Below are positions 1-8,448 of a stretch of 64,000 bases of DNA, one piece after another. Numbering within the stretch: the stretch's first letter is position 1; each line of letters begins with the position of its first letter. The notes under the pieces are model-generated. The model did no database searches. It had not been told where the DNA came from and was given only the letters and a program-made list of their open reading frames with translations. Source of the stretch: Catenibacterium sp900764725 (GTDB taxonomy: Bacteria; Bacillota_I; Bacilli_A; Erysipelotrichales; Coprobacillaceae). The DNA lies in the NCBI RefSeq assembly GCF_934754625.1, contig NZ_CAKVIU010000001.1, one strand, 5' to 3'. The position numbers and the translations under genes are program-made.

Positions 1-127
1 TATTCATAAGCTTTACAAATGCGATATATTCTTCAGTAGAATCATAATGTAGTGCACCTGCAAGAGCATCTATTCTTCTATCTTTTAAGTCTTTATTCTT
101 TAATAATTCTAAAACATCTTCTCTCAT
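1..127 (-). CDS. rnr: Ribonuclease R, N-terminal part only
   Basis: Reading leftward from an ATG at 127 after a GGAGGTG ribosome-binding site gives 42 residues beginning MREDVLELLKNKDLKDRRID and continuing with ALHYDSTEEY before the window ends. This resembles the amino-terminal helical region of RNase R, a processive 3'-5' exoribonuclease for structured RNA and for tmRNA quality control. The position directly downstream of secG supports it, because secG-rnr is a common Firmicute gene order. The catalytic RNB and S1 domains lie outside the window, so the identification rests on a short fragment plus context. Confidence 0.7.
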   Translation of the reverse strand, partial: MREDVLELLKNKDLKDRRIDALAGALHYDSTEEYIAFVKLMN

Positions 128-149
128 ATATTCACCTCCAGCAAAAGAA

Positions 150-172
150 AAGAGGCACTCATAAGTGCCCCT
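150..172 (-). terminator. Weak intrinsic terminator after secG
   Basis: On the minus strand a 6-bp stem (GGCACT/AGTGCC, loop TATG) is followed by CTCTTTTCTTTT. It lies between secG and rnr, so it could attenuate rather than fully stop transcription. Confidence 0.5.
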
Positions 173-178
173 TTATTA

Positions 179-400
179 TTATCCTGCCATTTTAATAAGA
201 ATTGCGATAACAAAGAATGCAATACCTAGTCCTACAGTAATACGTGTAAGAACTAAATCCACACCTCTTTCTTTTTGCTGTGCAAAAAGATTAGAGCTCT
301 GGCCAGTTAATGCATTAACAATACCATCAGTTTTTCCCGTTTGTAAAAGACACACAATAATTAGGGCTATAGAAACAATGATCAAAAGTACTTCTAACAT
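179..400 (-). CDS. secG: Preprotein translocase subunit SecG
   Basis: The 73-aa product has two hydrophobic helices (about residues 2-19 and 50-70) separated by a polar loop with the characteristic LLQTGKTDG and FAQQKERG stretches. This is the usual size and pattern of Gram-positive SecG. SecG is the small membrane subunit of the SecYEG channel and assists SecA-driven export. The start is preceded by AAGGAGG. The rnr gene follows on the same strand, as in many Firmicutes. Confidence 0.93.
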   Translation of the reverse strand: MLEVLLIIVSIALIIVCLLQTGKTDGIVNALTGQSSNLFAQQKERGVDLVLTRITVGLGIAFFVIAILIKMAG

Positions 401-482
401 TTTTCCTGCCTCCTTCTCTTTTAGACTTTTTTCTACATTAGCGAATAAATAATATCATAAAAATATATCGATTACAACACCT

Positions 483-2192
483 TTATTCGTTCGCACCATT
501 GTTGTAATCAAGTGAAACAACACTAAAGCGGTTATTCTTTTCTATAAGTGTTACTTTCACGTTAATAGTTTGATAATTGTAATAGAAATTCTTTTTATTA
601 AATGTAATCTCTAATCCTACATCAGTATATTCATAATCCTCTAAACCACTTAATGTAACATCAGAAGCTCTTGTGTAGTTTACTTCATATGTTGTGACTT
701 CATCTAGATTGGTCTTACTTGCGATCATATCATTCACATTCGCATAATAGCTAGACTTCGCAAACTCTTCAAAGTTATCTACACGATCATTATAGAAATA
801 CTGTGCACCACCAATTTCATCTTTCTTCTTATTAGAGATAGTAAAGAAATCAATCGCAAATAATGCTGCAACATTCTGACAAGTATTTCTTTTAGTATGA
901 GATGCTTTAATATCTTCATGTACTGACTTCATCAAAGAAGTAGGATGATTAGGTAAAGCATAACTAATCACTGGAGTATTCACGACTGGCTTTTTATCAT
1001 TATGCTTGTAATAAATAAATCCACCACTTATCGCAATTACAGCACATAAGAAACCAATAAGAATATATTTCACATGATGTCTTTGAGCTATCATCAAGTA
1101 TGTCTTAGATTCTTTAATCTTAGGTAAATCATCTCTTTTTAAGAATATATTGATTATTGTAAGAAGAGGTTTATATTTACGTGAAATCATATTCGTATAT
1201 TCTACGAATATTTCAAATACAAGTAGTAATAATGCGAATAATAGAAGTGATGCAGTGACACTATATATATGGATAAATGAACAGATAGAGAATAATGCAG
1301 TCGCAATATATAGAATAAGAACACTCTTGGTTTGTCCTAGTTCTAGAGAGAACATCAATTTATGATGTAAATGTCCTTTATCTGCTTCATCAAAACGTTG
1401 ATGATGTACTTTACGTCTAATAATCGCAATGAGTGTATCCATAATAGGTACTGCAAGTACGACAATAGGTGCCCCTAAAGTAAAGAAGGTAGAGGTCTTA
1501 AAACCAAAACCTAATAAAGAAATCACAGATAACATGAAACCGATAAATAAAGCGCCACAGTCACCCATGAATATTTTTGCAGGATGGAAGTTAAATACCA
1601 AGAATCCTCCAATAGATCCTGCAAGTAAGAGTGTTAATGAAGTGATATCTGTACGTCCATAATGAATAGAGATGAGTCCTGTCGTAATCAATACAATCAT
1701 GGATATACCACCACATAAACCATCTAATCCATCAATGAGGTTTACTGCATTCGTAATACCTACAATCCATCCTAATGTTACTATTAAGGCAATAGAATAA
1801 GAAAGAATACTAGGAATATAAGGAATAGTAAATCCCTTTAAAGATATACCACCATAAAATATGACTATAAGAGCTGCAGCAACCTGTCCAAGAACCTTCA
1901 TCTTTGGAGGAAGATCATGAATATCATCATATAAGCCAAATAAGAATACAATCAAACCACCTATTAATATAGAGTTGATCTGATTATCTGTCTTAAGAAA
2001 GATCATTGCCCCTAATAAGAATGCCACATAGATGGCATATCCACCTGTACGAGGAATAATACCATGATGTACAGTTCTATTATTAGTATGGGCTATTATA
2101 CCCATTTCCTTTGTGATTTTACCGATAAAAGGGGTTAAGATGACAGATATAATGAATGTCACACAGAACGCTAATATATTATTGAGTGTCAT
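483..2192 (-). CDS. tagO: TagO/WecA-type undecaprenyl-phosphate GlcNAc-1-phosphate transferase with C-terminal extracytoplasmic extension
   Basis: Start chosen at the ATG at 2192, which has GGAGGTATCT directly before it; this gives 569 aa. Residues 1-335 form a polytopic membrane enzyme with the GLYDD, NLIDGLDGL, FMGDCGALFIG and HHQRFDEADKGHLHHKL motifs of the MraY/WecA superfamily. The family transfers a sugar-1-phosphate to the undecaprenyl-phosphate carrier at the inner face of the membrane, the first step of teichoic acid or surface glycan synthesis. Usual family members end near residue 350. Here a cytoplasmic linker (about 340-375), one more hydrophobic helix (about 376-395) and roughly 170 polar residues follow. 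The tail resembles no domain I recognise; topology predicts it lies outside the cell. Gene symbol by family, not by proof of product. Confidence 0.88.
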   Translation of the reverse strand: MTLNNILAFCVTFIISVILTPFIGKITKEMGIIAHTNNRTVHHGIIPRTGGYAIYVAFLLGAMIFLKTDNQINSILIGGLIVFLFGLYDDIHDLPPKMKVLGQVAAALIVIFYGGISLKGFTIPYIPSILSYSIALIVTLGWIVGITNAVNLIDGLDGLCGGISMIVLITTGLISIHYGRTDITSLTLLLAGSIGGFLVFNFHPAKIFMGDCGALFIGFMLSVISLLGFGFKTSTFFTLGAPIVVLAVPIMDTLIAIIRRKVHHQRFDEADKGHLHHKLMFSLELGQTKSVLILYIATALFSICSFIHIYSVTASLLLFALLLLVFEIFVEYTNMISRKYKPLLTIINIFLKRDDLPKIKESKTYLMIAQRHHVKYILIGFLCAVIAISGGFIYYKHNDKKPVVNTPVISYALPNHPTSLMKSVHEDIKASHTKRNTCQNVAALFAIDFFTISNKKKDEIGGAQYFYNDRVDNFEEFAKSSYYANVNDMIASKTNLDEVTTYEVNYTRASDVTLSGLEDYEYTDVGLEITFNKKNFYYNYQTINVKVTLIEKNNRFSVVSLDYNNGANE

Positions 2193-2320
2193 AGATACCT
2201 CCTTATTATGCTCATTATATATCAAATAGAAAGTATGTGCAAAACAATGAAATCTACCGCAATTCAAATCAATTACTGTATAATATAGATAGAGCGGATT
2301 TATACCAATTAAAATATGTA

Positions 2321-2348
2321 TTGTTTTTATTGGCATAAATGATATAAT
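2321..2348 (+). promoter_or_regulatory. Probable promoter of the mupG-like gene
   Basis: TTGTTT, 16 nt, then a perfect TATAAT, about 30 nt ahead of the ribosome-binding site of the gene at 2381. Confidence 0.5.
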
Positions 2349-2380
2349 GTTATCGAAAAATAAAAATAGGAGGATTTATT

Positions 2381-3472
2381 ATGCATCGCTTAGGAATTTC
2401 AGTTTATCCTGAAAAATCAACTCAGAAAGAAGTCTATGATTACTTAGAACTTGCTGCTAAGTATGGCTTCTCAAGAATCTTTACTTGTTTATTATCAGTG
2501 AATGATCCAAAAGAAAAGATCATGAAGGACTTTGGAGAATTCATGGATAAAGCACATTCTTTAGGTTATGTTGTTGCAGTAGATACTAACCCAGAAGTAT
2601 TTAAACATTTAGGGGCTACTTATAGTGATTTAAAACCATTCCATGATATGGGCGTAGATATCATCCGTCTTGATGGTTCATTTGGTACTACAGGAGATAT
2701 CCAGGTTACTAGAAACCCATATAATATTCAGATTGAATTCAACGGTTCTATGGACCAGGGTGTTGAATTATTACTTACAAATGGTGGAAACAAAGATCAG
2801 GTTATTATCTGTCATAACTTCTTCCCAGAAAGATATTCTGGTTTAGACTGGAACTATTTCGTTAACTTCAATGCTTATTGGAAATCTTTAAATCTTCATA
2901 CAGCAGCATTCGTATCAAGTAATGAACCACATACACATGGTCCTTGGAATGTATTCTGTGGATTACCAACAGTAGAAATCTTAAGAGGTCTTCCAATTGA
3001 TTTACAGGCTCGTTTAATGCTTGCAACTGGAGATGTAGATGATATTATCATTGGTAATGCTTATGCTTCAGAAGAAGAATTAAAAGCTTTATCAGAAGTT
3101 GATTACCAGAACATCTGCTTCAAGATTGATGAAGTAGAAGGTTTATCAGATATCGAAAAGGAAATCATTTATGATTACTATCCACATTGGGACCGTTATG
3201 ATCATTCTTCATTCTTCTTACGTTCATCTGGAAGCAGAGTAAAGTATAAGAATGAAAGCATCCCACATCGTGAAACAGAACAGAAGATGTTCCATCGTGG
3301 TGATGTATTAATCGTTAATGACAACTTAGCTCATTATCGTGGTGAATTAGAAATCGCATTAAGAGATATTCCAAATGATGGTGAAAGAAACCTTTGTGGT
3401 CATGTTAAGGAAGAAGAAATGATGTTCTTAGACATGATTGAACCAGGTCACTATTTCAAGATTATTAAATAA
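2381..3472 (+). CDS. mupG: MupG-family (DUF871) TIM-barrel protein, probable 6-phospho-N-acetylmuramidase-like
   Basis: The 363-aa protein begins HRLGISVYPEKS and has GFSRIFTCLL, DIIRLDGSFG, QIEFNGS and ICHNFFPERYSG, all typical of the DUF871/MupG family: a TIM barrel followed by a smaller beta domain from about residue 245. Characterised MupG cleaves MurNAc-6-phosphate-GlcNAc, a cell-wall recycling product imported by a PTS. Many DUF871 members sit beside other PTS systems and may use different phosphodisaccharides. Here the gene is transcribed alone: its own promoter precedes it and a strong terminator follows, ahead of an alpha-glucoside PTS operon. The family is clear; the substrate is not. 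Confidence 0.82.
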   Translation: MHRLGISVYPEKSTQKEVYDYLELAAKYGFSRIFTCLLSVNDPKEKIMKDFGEFMDKAHSLGYVVAVDTNPEVFKHLGATYSDLKPFHDMGVDIIRLDGSFGTTGDIQVTRNPYNIQIEFNGSMDQGVELLLTNGGNKDQVIICHNFFPERYSGLDWNYFVNFNAYWKSLNLHTAAFVSSNEPHTHGPWNVFCGLPTVEILRGLPIDLQARLMLATGDVDDIIIGNAYASEEELKALSEVDYQNICFKIDEVEGLSDIEKEIIYDYYPHWDRYDHSSFFLRSSGSRVKYKNESIPHRETEQKMFHRGDVLIVNDNLAHYRGELEIALRDIPNDGERNLCGHVKEEEMMFLDMIEPGHYFKIIK

Positions 3473-3479
3473 TAGTTGA

Positions 3480-3520
3480 GGATATATGCCGTGAATTTCA
3501 CGGGACATATCCTTTTTTTT
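3480..3520 (+). terminator. Intrinsic terminator after the mupG-like gene
   Basis: A long, nearly perfect hairpin (GGATATATGCC.. paired with GGGACATATCC, inner GTGAA/TTCAC) is followed by nine T residues. Confidence 0.88.
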
Positions 3521-3580
3521 TGTGCCTATAAATCTATATGAAATTAAAATTATGTAGTATATATCGATGTAAATTAAATG

Positions 3581-3594
3581 CGTGAAAATTCACG
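3581..3594. promoter_or_regulatory. Inverted repeat upstream of the alpha-glucoside PTS promoter
   Basis: CGTGAA-AA-TTCACG is a 6-bp dyad about 60 nt upstream of the -35 box. The same GTGAA/TTCAC arms occur in the terminator hairpin at 3490. It could be a binding site for one of the RpiR regulators of this block, but nothing proves it. Confidence 0.3.
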
Positions 3595-3649
3595 GGTAAA
3601 GTGATAAATCATAGCCTATAGTCCCTCGTCCCTAACATCGGCCAAAGTA

Positions 3650-3678
3650 TTGTGCAACCGCTTTCTCACGAGTAGTAT
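3650..3678 (+). promoter_or_regulatory. Promoter with overlapping catabolite-response-like element
   Basis: TTGTGC, 17 nt, TAGTAT fits a sigma-A promoter for the PTS operon. Positions 3653-3666 read TGCAACCGCTTTCT, matching the Gram-positive cre consensus TGWAARCGYTWNCW at 12 of 14 positions. It lies across the -35 box and spacer, where CcpA-type binding would repress. The cre call is inference from sequence. Confidence 0.5.
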
Positions 3679-3708
3679 GTAGGTAACAAAGGAAACGGAG
3701 GAAAAGAT

Positions 3709-5265
3709 ATGTTACAAAAAATCCAGCGTTTCGGTGGTGCAATGTTCACACCAGTCATGTTATTTGCCTTTGCAGGTATAACAGTTGGTATTGGTACATT
3801 GTTTACTACTGAAGCTATTATGGGCGGTCTAGCTGATCCAAATGCATTATGGTATCAGGTTTGGAACGTTGTTCTTCAGGGAGGATGGACAGTATTCAAC
3901 CAGTTACCATTACTCTTTGTAGTTGGCTTACCAATCGGACTTGCTAAAAAGCAGCAGGCTAGATGCTGTATGGAAGCTCTAGTACTTTATTTAACATTCC
4001 AGTACTTTCTCAATACTATCTTAAGTCAGTGGGGATCAACATTTGGTGTTGATTTCGCTGCCAAGATTGGAGGGACAAGTGGTCTTACAACGATCGCTAG
4101 TATCAAGACTTTAGATATGGGGATGATTGGTGCGTTATTAATCTCATGTATCGTTGTTTATTTACATAATAAATTCTTCGATACTAAACTACCTGAATGG
4201 TTAGGAACATTTAGTGGTTCATCATTTGTTGTTATTGTTGGGTTCTTCGCTTTAATCCCAGTTGCATTCCTTGCTGCATGGTTATGGCCAATGATTCAGA
4301 ATGGTATGCGTGCATTCCAGGGATTTGTTATTGGTGCAGGATCAATAGGTGTTTGGATCTTTATCTTTATGGAACGTGTGCTTATTCCATTTGGATTACA
4401 TCACTTATTATACTTCCCATTCTTCTATGATTCAGCCATTGTCAATGGTGGTGTTATCTCAGCATGGGCAAAGTTATTACCTCAGATGGCAGCATCTACT
4501 GCTTCATTAAAATCAATGGCACCTTGGGCATGGCCAAACCTTACAGGTTTATCAAAAATCTTTGGTTGTCCAGGTATCGCTCTTGCATTCTATGCAACAG
4601 CTAAGAAAGAAAAGAAAAAACAGATTGCTGGTTTATTAATTCCAATTACTTTAACTGCAATCTTCTGTGGTATTACAGAACCAATTGAATTTACATTCTT
4701 ATTTGTTGCTCCAGTACTATTTGTTGTACATGCAGTACTTGCTGCAACACTAGCAACTACAGCTTATGCATTAGGTGTTGTTGGGGTATTATCTGGTGGT
4801 TTAATTGAAATGTCAGCTCTTAACTTTATTCCATTAATGGCTGCACATTGGCCAACATACTTAACATTATTAATTGTTGGTCTAGCATTTACAGGAATTT
4901 ACTTCGTTGTATTTAGATTCTTAATTCTAAAATTTGATTTTAAGACTCCAGGACGTGAGGATGATGAAGAAATCAAATTCCACAGCAAGAAAGAGTTTAG
5001 AGAAAAACAGGCTGCAAGTAGTGCAGAAAAGTCAAGCTTAGCTGCTGCAATATTAGAAGGATTAGGTGGCAAAGATAACATCGTTGATGTCACTAACTGT
5101 GCAACACGTTTAAGAGTTAACGTAAAAGATGAAACATTAGTTCAATCTGATGCATACTTTAAGTCTGTTGGTGCGCATGGCTTAAAGGCTACTAAGAAGA
5201 ATATCCAGGTTATTGTTGGATTATCAGTACCAAGTGTAAGAGAAGAATTTGAATCATTACTATAA
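3709..5265 (+). CDS. PTS alpha-glucoside-type transporter, fused EIIC-EIIB
   Basis: The 518-aa protein has an N-terminal EIIC domain (about residues 1-420, around ten hydrophobic helices, with GLHHLLYFPFF and the GITEPIEFTFLF signature of the glucose superfamily) and a C-terminal EIIB domain (about 440-518). The phosphorylation cysteine is in the DVTNCATRLR motif. No EIIA domain is attached; a separate EIIA gene closes the operon. The enzyme imports and phosphorylates its sugar at the membrane. The CDMP-type GH4 hydrolase in the same operon points to maltose or another alpha-glucoside. A lysine- and glutamate-rich linker joins the domains. The start is preceded by GGAGG. Confidence 0.88.
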   Translation: MLQKIQRFGGAMFTPVMLFAFAGITVGIGTLFTTEAIMGGLADPNALWYQVWNVVLQGGWTVFNQLPLLFVVGLPIGLAKKQQARCCMEALVLYLTFQYFLNTILSQWGSTFGVDFAAKIGGTSGLTTIASIKTLDMGMIGALLISCIVVYLHNKFFDTKLPEWLGTFSGSSFVVIVGFFALIPVAFLAAWLWPMIQNGMRAFQGFVIGAGSIGVWIFIFMERVLIPFGLHHLLYFPFFYDSAIVNGGVISAWAKLLPQMAASTASLKSMAPWAWPNLTGLSKIFGCPGIALAFYATAKKEKKKQIAGLLIPITLTAIFCGITEPIEFTFLFVAPVLFVVHAVLAATLATTAYALGVVGVLSGGLIEMSALNFIPLMAAHWPTYLTLLIVGLAFTGIYFVVFRFLILKFDFKTPGREDDEEIKFHSKKEFREKQAASSAEKSSLAAAILEGLGGKDNIVDVTNCATRLRVNVKDETLVQSDAYFKSVGAHGLKATKKNIQVIVGLSVPSVREEFESLL

Positions 5266-5289
5266 ATAAGAGAGAGGAGGCTGAATACA

Positions 5290-5757
5290 ATGGCAAAAAA
5301 ACTAGATAGATATTACATGATTGCCAAAGTATTCTTGATGATCACACCATTTATCGCATATTTGTATCTATCACTTTCTGCAGGGATGAGGTCGCTTGCT
5401 TTACCTCAATTATTAAGCAGGGAACCAAAAGCTGCATTGATTCTTTTAATCGCAATGCTTAATCCATATATAGCATATCTATTAAACATTGCTCAGAAGA
5501 AACTCAAAGAAGGGGATCAGGCATATGTGTGTATAAACTTCGTGTTATTGATGTTGGCACAGGCACTTACCTTAAATAGTCTTTATTTCATGATTGTTTG
5601 TTACCTGTTCTATGTGACTGTAAAGACATACAATATCAAGGTTGTTCAAACACTCAAGGATTTCACTGTCAAACATTTATTCTATAGTGGTGGTGGAAGC
5701 TTGATTGTGATTGCCTTCTCAGCTCTATGTTTATTTGTGACTATAAGATTAATGTAA
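5290..5757 (+). CDS. Unknown four-helix membrane protein in the alpha-glucoside PTS operon
   Basis: I do not recognise this 155-aa protein. It shows about four to five hydrophobic segments (roughly residues 12-30, 48-66, 82-112, 132-153) with short charged loops and no enzymatic motif. It follows the EIIBC gene by 24 nt and precedes the GH4 gene by 19 nt, each junction carrying a good ribosome-binding site, so it is translated as part of the sugar operon. A role in assembly or modulation of the permease, or in sugar efflux, is possible but unsupported by sequence. Confidence 0.7.
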   Translation: MAKKLDRYYMIAKVFLMITPFIAYLYLSLSAGMRSLALPQLLSREPKAALILLIAMLNPYIAYLLNIAQKKLKEGDQAYVCINFVLLMLAQALTLNSLYFMIVCYLFYVTVKTYNIKVVQTLKDFTVKHLFYSGGGSLIVIAFSALCLFVTIRLM

Positions 5758-5776
5758 AAAAAAGGAGATTAAGAAA

Positions 5777-7111
5777 ATGGAAGAAAAGAAATATTCAGTC
5801 GTTATTGCAGGTGGAGGTAGTACTTTCACACCAGGTATTTGTTTACTATTATTAGATCATATGGATCGTTTCCCTATCAGAAAGATTAAGTTCTATGATA
5901 ACTTTGCTGAACGTCAGGAAACTGTCGCAAAGGCTTGTGAAATCTATGTAAAAGAGAATGCTCCAGAAATCGAATTCTCATATACAACAGATCCAGAAGA
6001 AGCTTTCACAGATGTTGACTTCGTAATGTGTCATATCCGTGTAGGTTTATATGCAATGCGTGAAAAAGATGAAAAGATCCCAATGAAATACAATGTAGTT
6101 GGTCAGGAAACTTGTGGTCCTGGTGGTATCGCTTATGGTATGCGTTCAATCGGTGGTGTTATTGAAATCCTTGATTACATGGAAAAATACTCACCAAATG
6201 CTTGGATGTTAAACTACTCAAATCCAGCTGCTATCGTTGCTGAAGCAACTAGAAGATTACGTCCAAACTCTAAGATCTTAAATATTTGTGATATGCCAGT
6301 TGACCTTGAAGAAAAGATGGCTAACATGGTTGGATTAAAGTCTCGTAAAGAAATGTCTGTAGGATACTATGGATTAAACCACTTTGGATGGTGGCATAAG
6401 ATTGAAGATAAAGAAGGTAACGATTTAATGCCAGAAATTAAGAAACATATGGCTGCAAATGGTTATGCAGATGCTTTATCTAACACAAATCAGCATGTAG
6501 AACAGAGCTGGATTGAAACATTCGCCAAAGCTAAAGATGTATATGCACTAGATCCAGAAACTATTCCAAATACATATTTAAAATACTACTTATTCCCAGA
6601 TTATGTGGTAGAACATACAGATCCTAACCATACTCGTGCAAACGAAGTTATGGAAAACCGTGAAAAACATGTCTTCACAGCTTGTAGAAATATTATTGAA
6701 AAGGGTACAGCTGTGAATGGTGGATTTGAACCAGATGCACATGCAGAATACATTGTAGACTTAGCTTGTGCTATTGCTAAGAATACTAAAGAAAAGATGT
6801 TATTAATCGTACCTAACGAAGGTGCAGTTGAAAACTTCGATCGTACCGCAATGGTAGAAATTCCTTGTATCGTAGGTAAGAATGGTTATGAAAGAATTTG
6901 TCAGGGTTCTATCCCACAGTTCCAGAAAGGTTTAATGGAGCAGCAGGTATCAGTAGAAAAGCTTGTTGTTGATGCATGGATTACAGGAAGCTACCAGAAA
7001 TTATGGCAGGCAATCACTCTATCTAAAACAGTACCAAGTGCTAGAGTTGCGAAATTAATTCTTGATGACTTAATTGAAGCAAACAAAGATTACTGGCCAG
7101 AATTAAAATAA
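5777..7111 (+). CDS. glvA: GH4 6-phospho-alpha-glucosidase
   Basis: The 444-aa protein starts with the NAD-binding motif VVIAGGGSTFTPG. It carries the diagnostic GH4 cysteine motif as CDMP at residues 171-174, and GLNHFGWW with His202. In GH4, CDMP marks 6-phospho-alpha-glucosidases (GlvA/MalH type), whereas CN-P marks the 6-phospho-beta type. The enzyme uses NAD+ and a divalent metal (usually Mn2+) held by the Cys and His residues to split phosphorylated alpha-glucosides by an oxidation-elimination route. Full length for the family. It sits between the PTS permease genes and the EIIA gene, so the substrate comes from that PTS. Confidence 0.93.
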   Translation: MEEKKYSVVIAGGGSTFTPGICLLLLDHMDRFPIRKIKFYDNFAERQETVAKACEIYVKENAPEIEFSYTTDPEEAFTDVDFVMCHIRVGLYAMREKDEKIPMKYNVVGQETCGPGGIAYGMRSIGGVIEILDYMEKYSPNAWMLNYSNPAAIVAEATRRLRPNSKILNICDMPVDLEEKMANMVGLKSRKEMSVGYYGLNHFGWWHKIEDKEGNDLMPEIKKHMAANGYADALSNTNQHVEQSWIETFAKAKDVYALDPETIPNTYLKYYLFPDYVVEHTDPNHTRANEVMENREKHVFTACRNIIEKGTAVNGGFEPDAHAEYIVDLACAIAKNTKEKMLLIVPNEGAVENFDRTAMVEIPCIVGKNGYERICQGSIPQFQKGLMEQQVSVEKLVVDAWITGSYQKLWQAITLSKTVPSARVAKLILDDLIEANKDYWPELK

Positions 7112-7112
7112 G

Positions 7113-7595
7113 ATGTTTAACTTATTTAAAAAGAAAAAGAACAGTGTACTTTATTCAATCGCAAATGGCAGAAGCGTTGCCATTGAAGATGTACCTGATG
7201 AAGTCTTTGCGACTAAAATGATGGGTGATGGCATTGCTGTAATTCCTGATGAAGGTAAGATTTATGCACCATGTAATGGGACTATATCTATGGTTATGGA
7301 CAATACAAAACATGCTTTAGGTATTAAGACTGAAGATGGGTTAGAAATGTTGATTCATGTAGGATTAGATACTGTTAATTTACTTGGTGAGGGTTTTGAA
7401 ACACATGTAGCTACTGGTGATCAGGTAGAAACAGGTGAACTATTGATTACTTATAATAAAGAAAAACTAGAAAAAGAAGGAATCAATGATATTACGATGC
7501 TGGTTATTGTAAAACCAGGTGATCACAAAATAATTAATTACCATACTAATAAAAGCGTTCGTATCATCGACACTCCCTTAATAGAATACGAATAA
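7113..7595 (+). CDS. PTS EIIA component, glucose type (separate protein)
   Basis: The 160-aa protein is a complete EIIA-Glc domain. H82 in LIHVGLDTV is the phosphorylated histidine and H67 in TKHALGI the second active-site histidine. It accepts phosphate from HPr and gives it to the EIIB domain encoded at the start of the operon. It begins one base after the GH4 stop, with only a weak ribosome-binding site, so it is probably translated by coupling. It ends just before a strong terminator. It could also serve other EIIBC proteins that lack an EIIA. Confidence 0.92.
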   Translation: MFNLFKKKKNSVLYSIANGRSVAIEDVPDEVFATKMMGDGIAVIPDEGKIYAPCNGTISMVMDNTKHALGIKTEDGLEMLIHVGLDTVNLLGEGFETHVATGDQVETGELLITYNKEKLEKEGINDITMLVIVKPGDHKIINYHTNKSVRIIDTPLIEYE

Positions 7596-7618
7596 GTCAC
7601 AATAGTGGGCAGAAGTGA

Positions 7619-7650
7619 CATAGGATGTACTGAGAAGTACATCCTATTTT
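7619..7650 (+). terminator. Terminator of the alpha-glucoside operon
   Basis: A perfect 10-bp stem TAGGATGTAC/GTACATCCTA with a 6-nt loop, then TTTT. Confidence 0.88.
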
Positions 7651-7692
7651 AATAATTTTGATAATGGTGTAAAATATCCCCAGAGGTGGCAT

Positions 7693-8448
7693 ATGAGACT
7701 AGAAGAATTAGTGAATAAGAATTATCAATCACTGAATGATAATGATTTATATATATGGAATTACATTATTCATCATAAGAAGGAATGTGAACGTTTATCT
7801 ATTGATGAGCTTGCTTCAAGATGTAATGTATCACGTAGTACCATTTTGCGTTTTTCTAAACGTTTAGGATTAAAGGGCTATACTGAATTAAAGGTCTTTT
7901 TACGTATAGATAATCAGATGACAGATCAAAGTGCTGTCGCTGATAATATGTATAATGCCTATGTGGATACTTTGAAGCAGTATAGAGAATATAATTATCG
8001 TGGTATTGTAGAAAGTATTTATAATGCGAAGAATCTCTATGTATATGGAACAGGTGTTCTTCAAAGTACAACTGCATCACATTTAAAGCGTGCCTTTTCA
8101 TTGGCAGGGAAATTATTTCTAGATATTGACCGATCTGCTGATTTTAGTGCTTATACAAGCTTACTTGAAAAAGGTGATGTTTTTGTCGCTATCTCTTATT
8201 CAGGGGAGAATAAACACTTATTAGACTATATCAATCAGTTGAAATTAAAGGGTGTTATTATCGTGGCTATTACTTCTAATAAAGAAAATACATTATCTCA
8301 TGTAGCTGATTATAGTCTACAGGCAAAACATTATTCAATTATGTCAAATAGAGGAAGAATAGAAGATTTACCAGGAAACTATTATGTTTTAATAGATTTT
8401 CTTGTGGCTTATTATATTGAATATGCGAAAAGAAGAGGTAATCGATAA
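7693..8448 (+). CDS. RpiR-family transcriptional regulator (first of a tandem pair)
   Basis: The 251-aa protein has an RpiR helix-turn-helix domain (about residues 1-75; SIDELASRCNVSRSTILRFSK) and a SIS sugar-phosphate-binding domain (about 100-245; YVYGTGVLQST and VAISYSGENKHLL). Members sense sugar phosphates and repress or activate nearby sugar genes. It lies between the alpha-glucoside operon and the GH1 gene and is co-transcribed with a paralogue whose ATG overlaps its stop codon. The likely targets are the flanking phosphoglucosidase genes. GAGGTGG precedes the start. Confidence 0.88.
   Translation: MRLEELVNKNYQSLNDNDLYIWNYIIHHKKECERLSIDELASRCNVSRSTILRFSKRLGLKGYTELKVFLRIDNQMTDQSAVADNMYNAYVDTLKQYREYNYRGIVESIYNAKNLYVYGTGVLQSTTASHLKRAFSLAGKLFLDIDRSADFSAYTSLLEKGDVFVAISYSGENKHLLDYINQLKLKGVIIVAITSNKENTLSHVADYSLQAKHYSIMSNRGRIEDLPGNYYVLIDFLVAYYIEYAKRRGNR

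Noticed and set aside
165..452. 95-codon plus-strand frame near the left edge
   Set aside because: Antisense to secG, which has clear family features and a ribosome-binding site.
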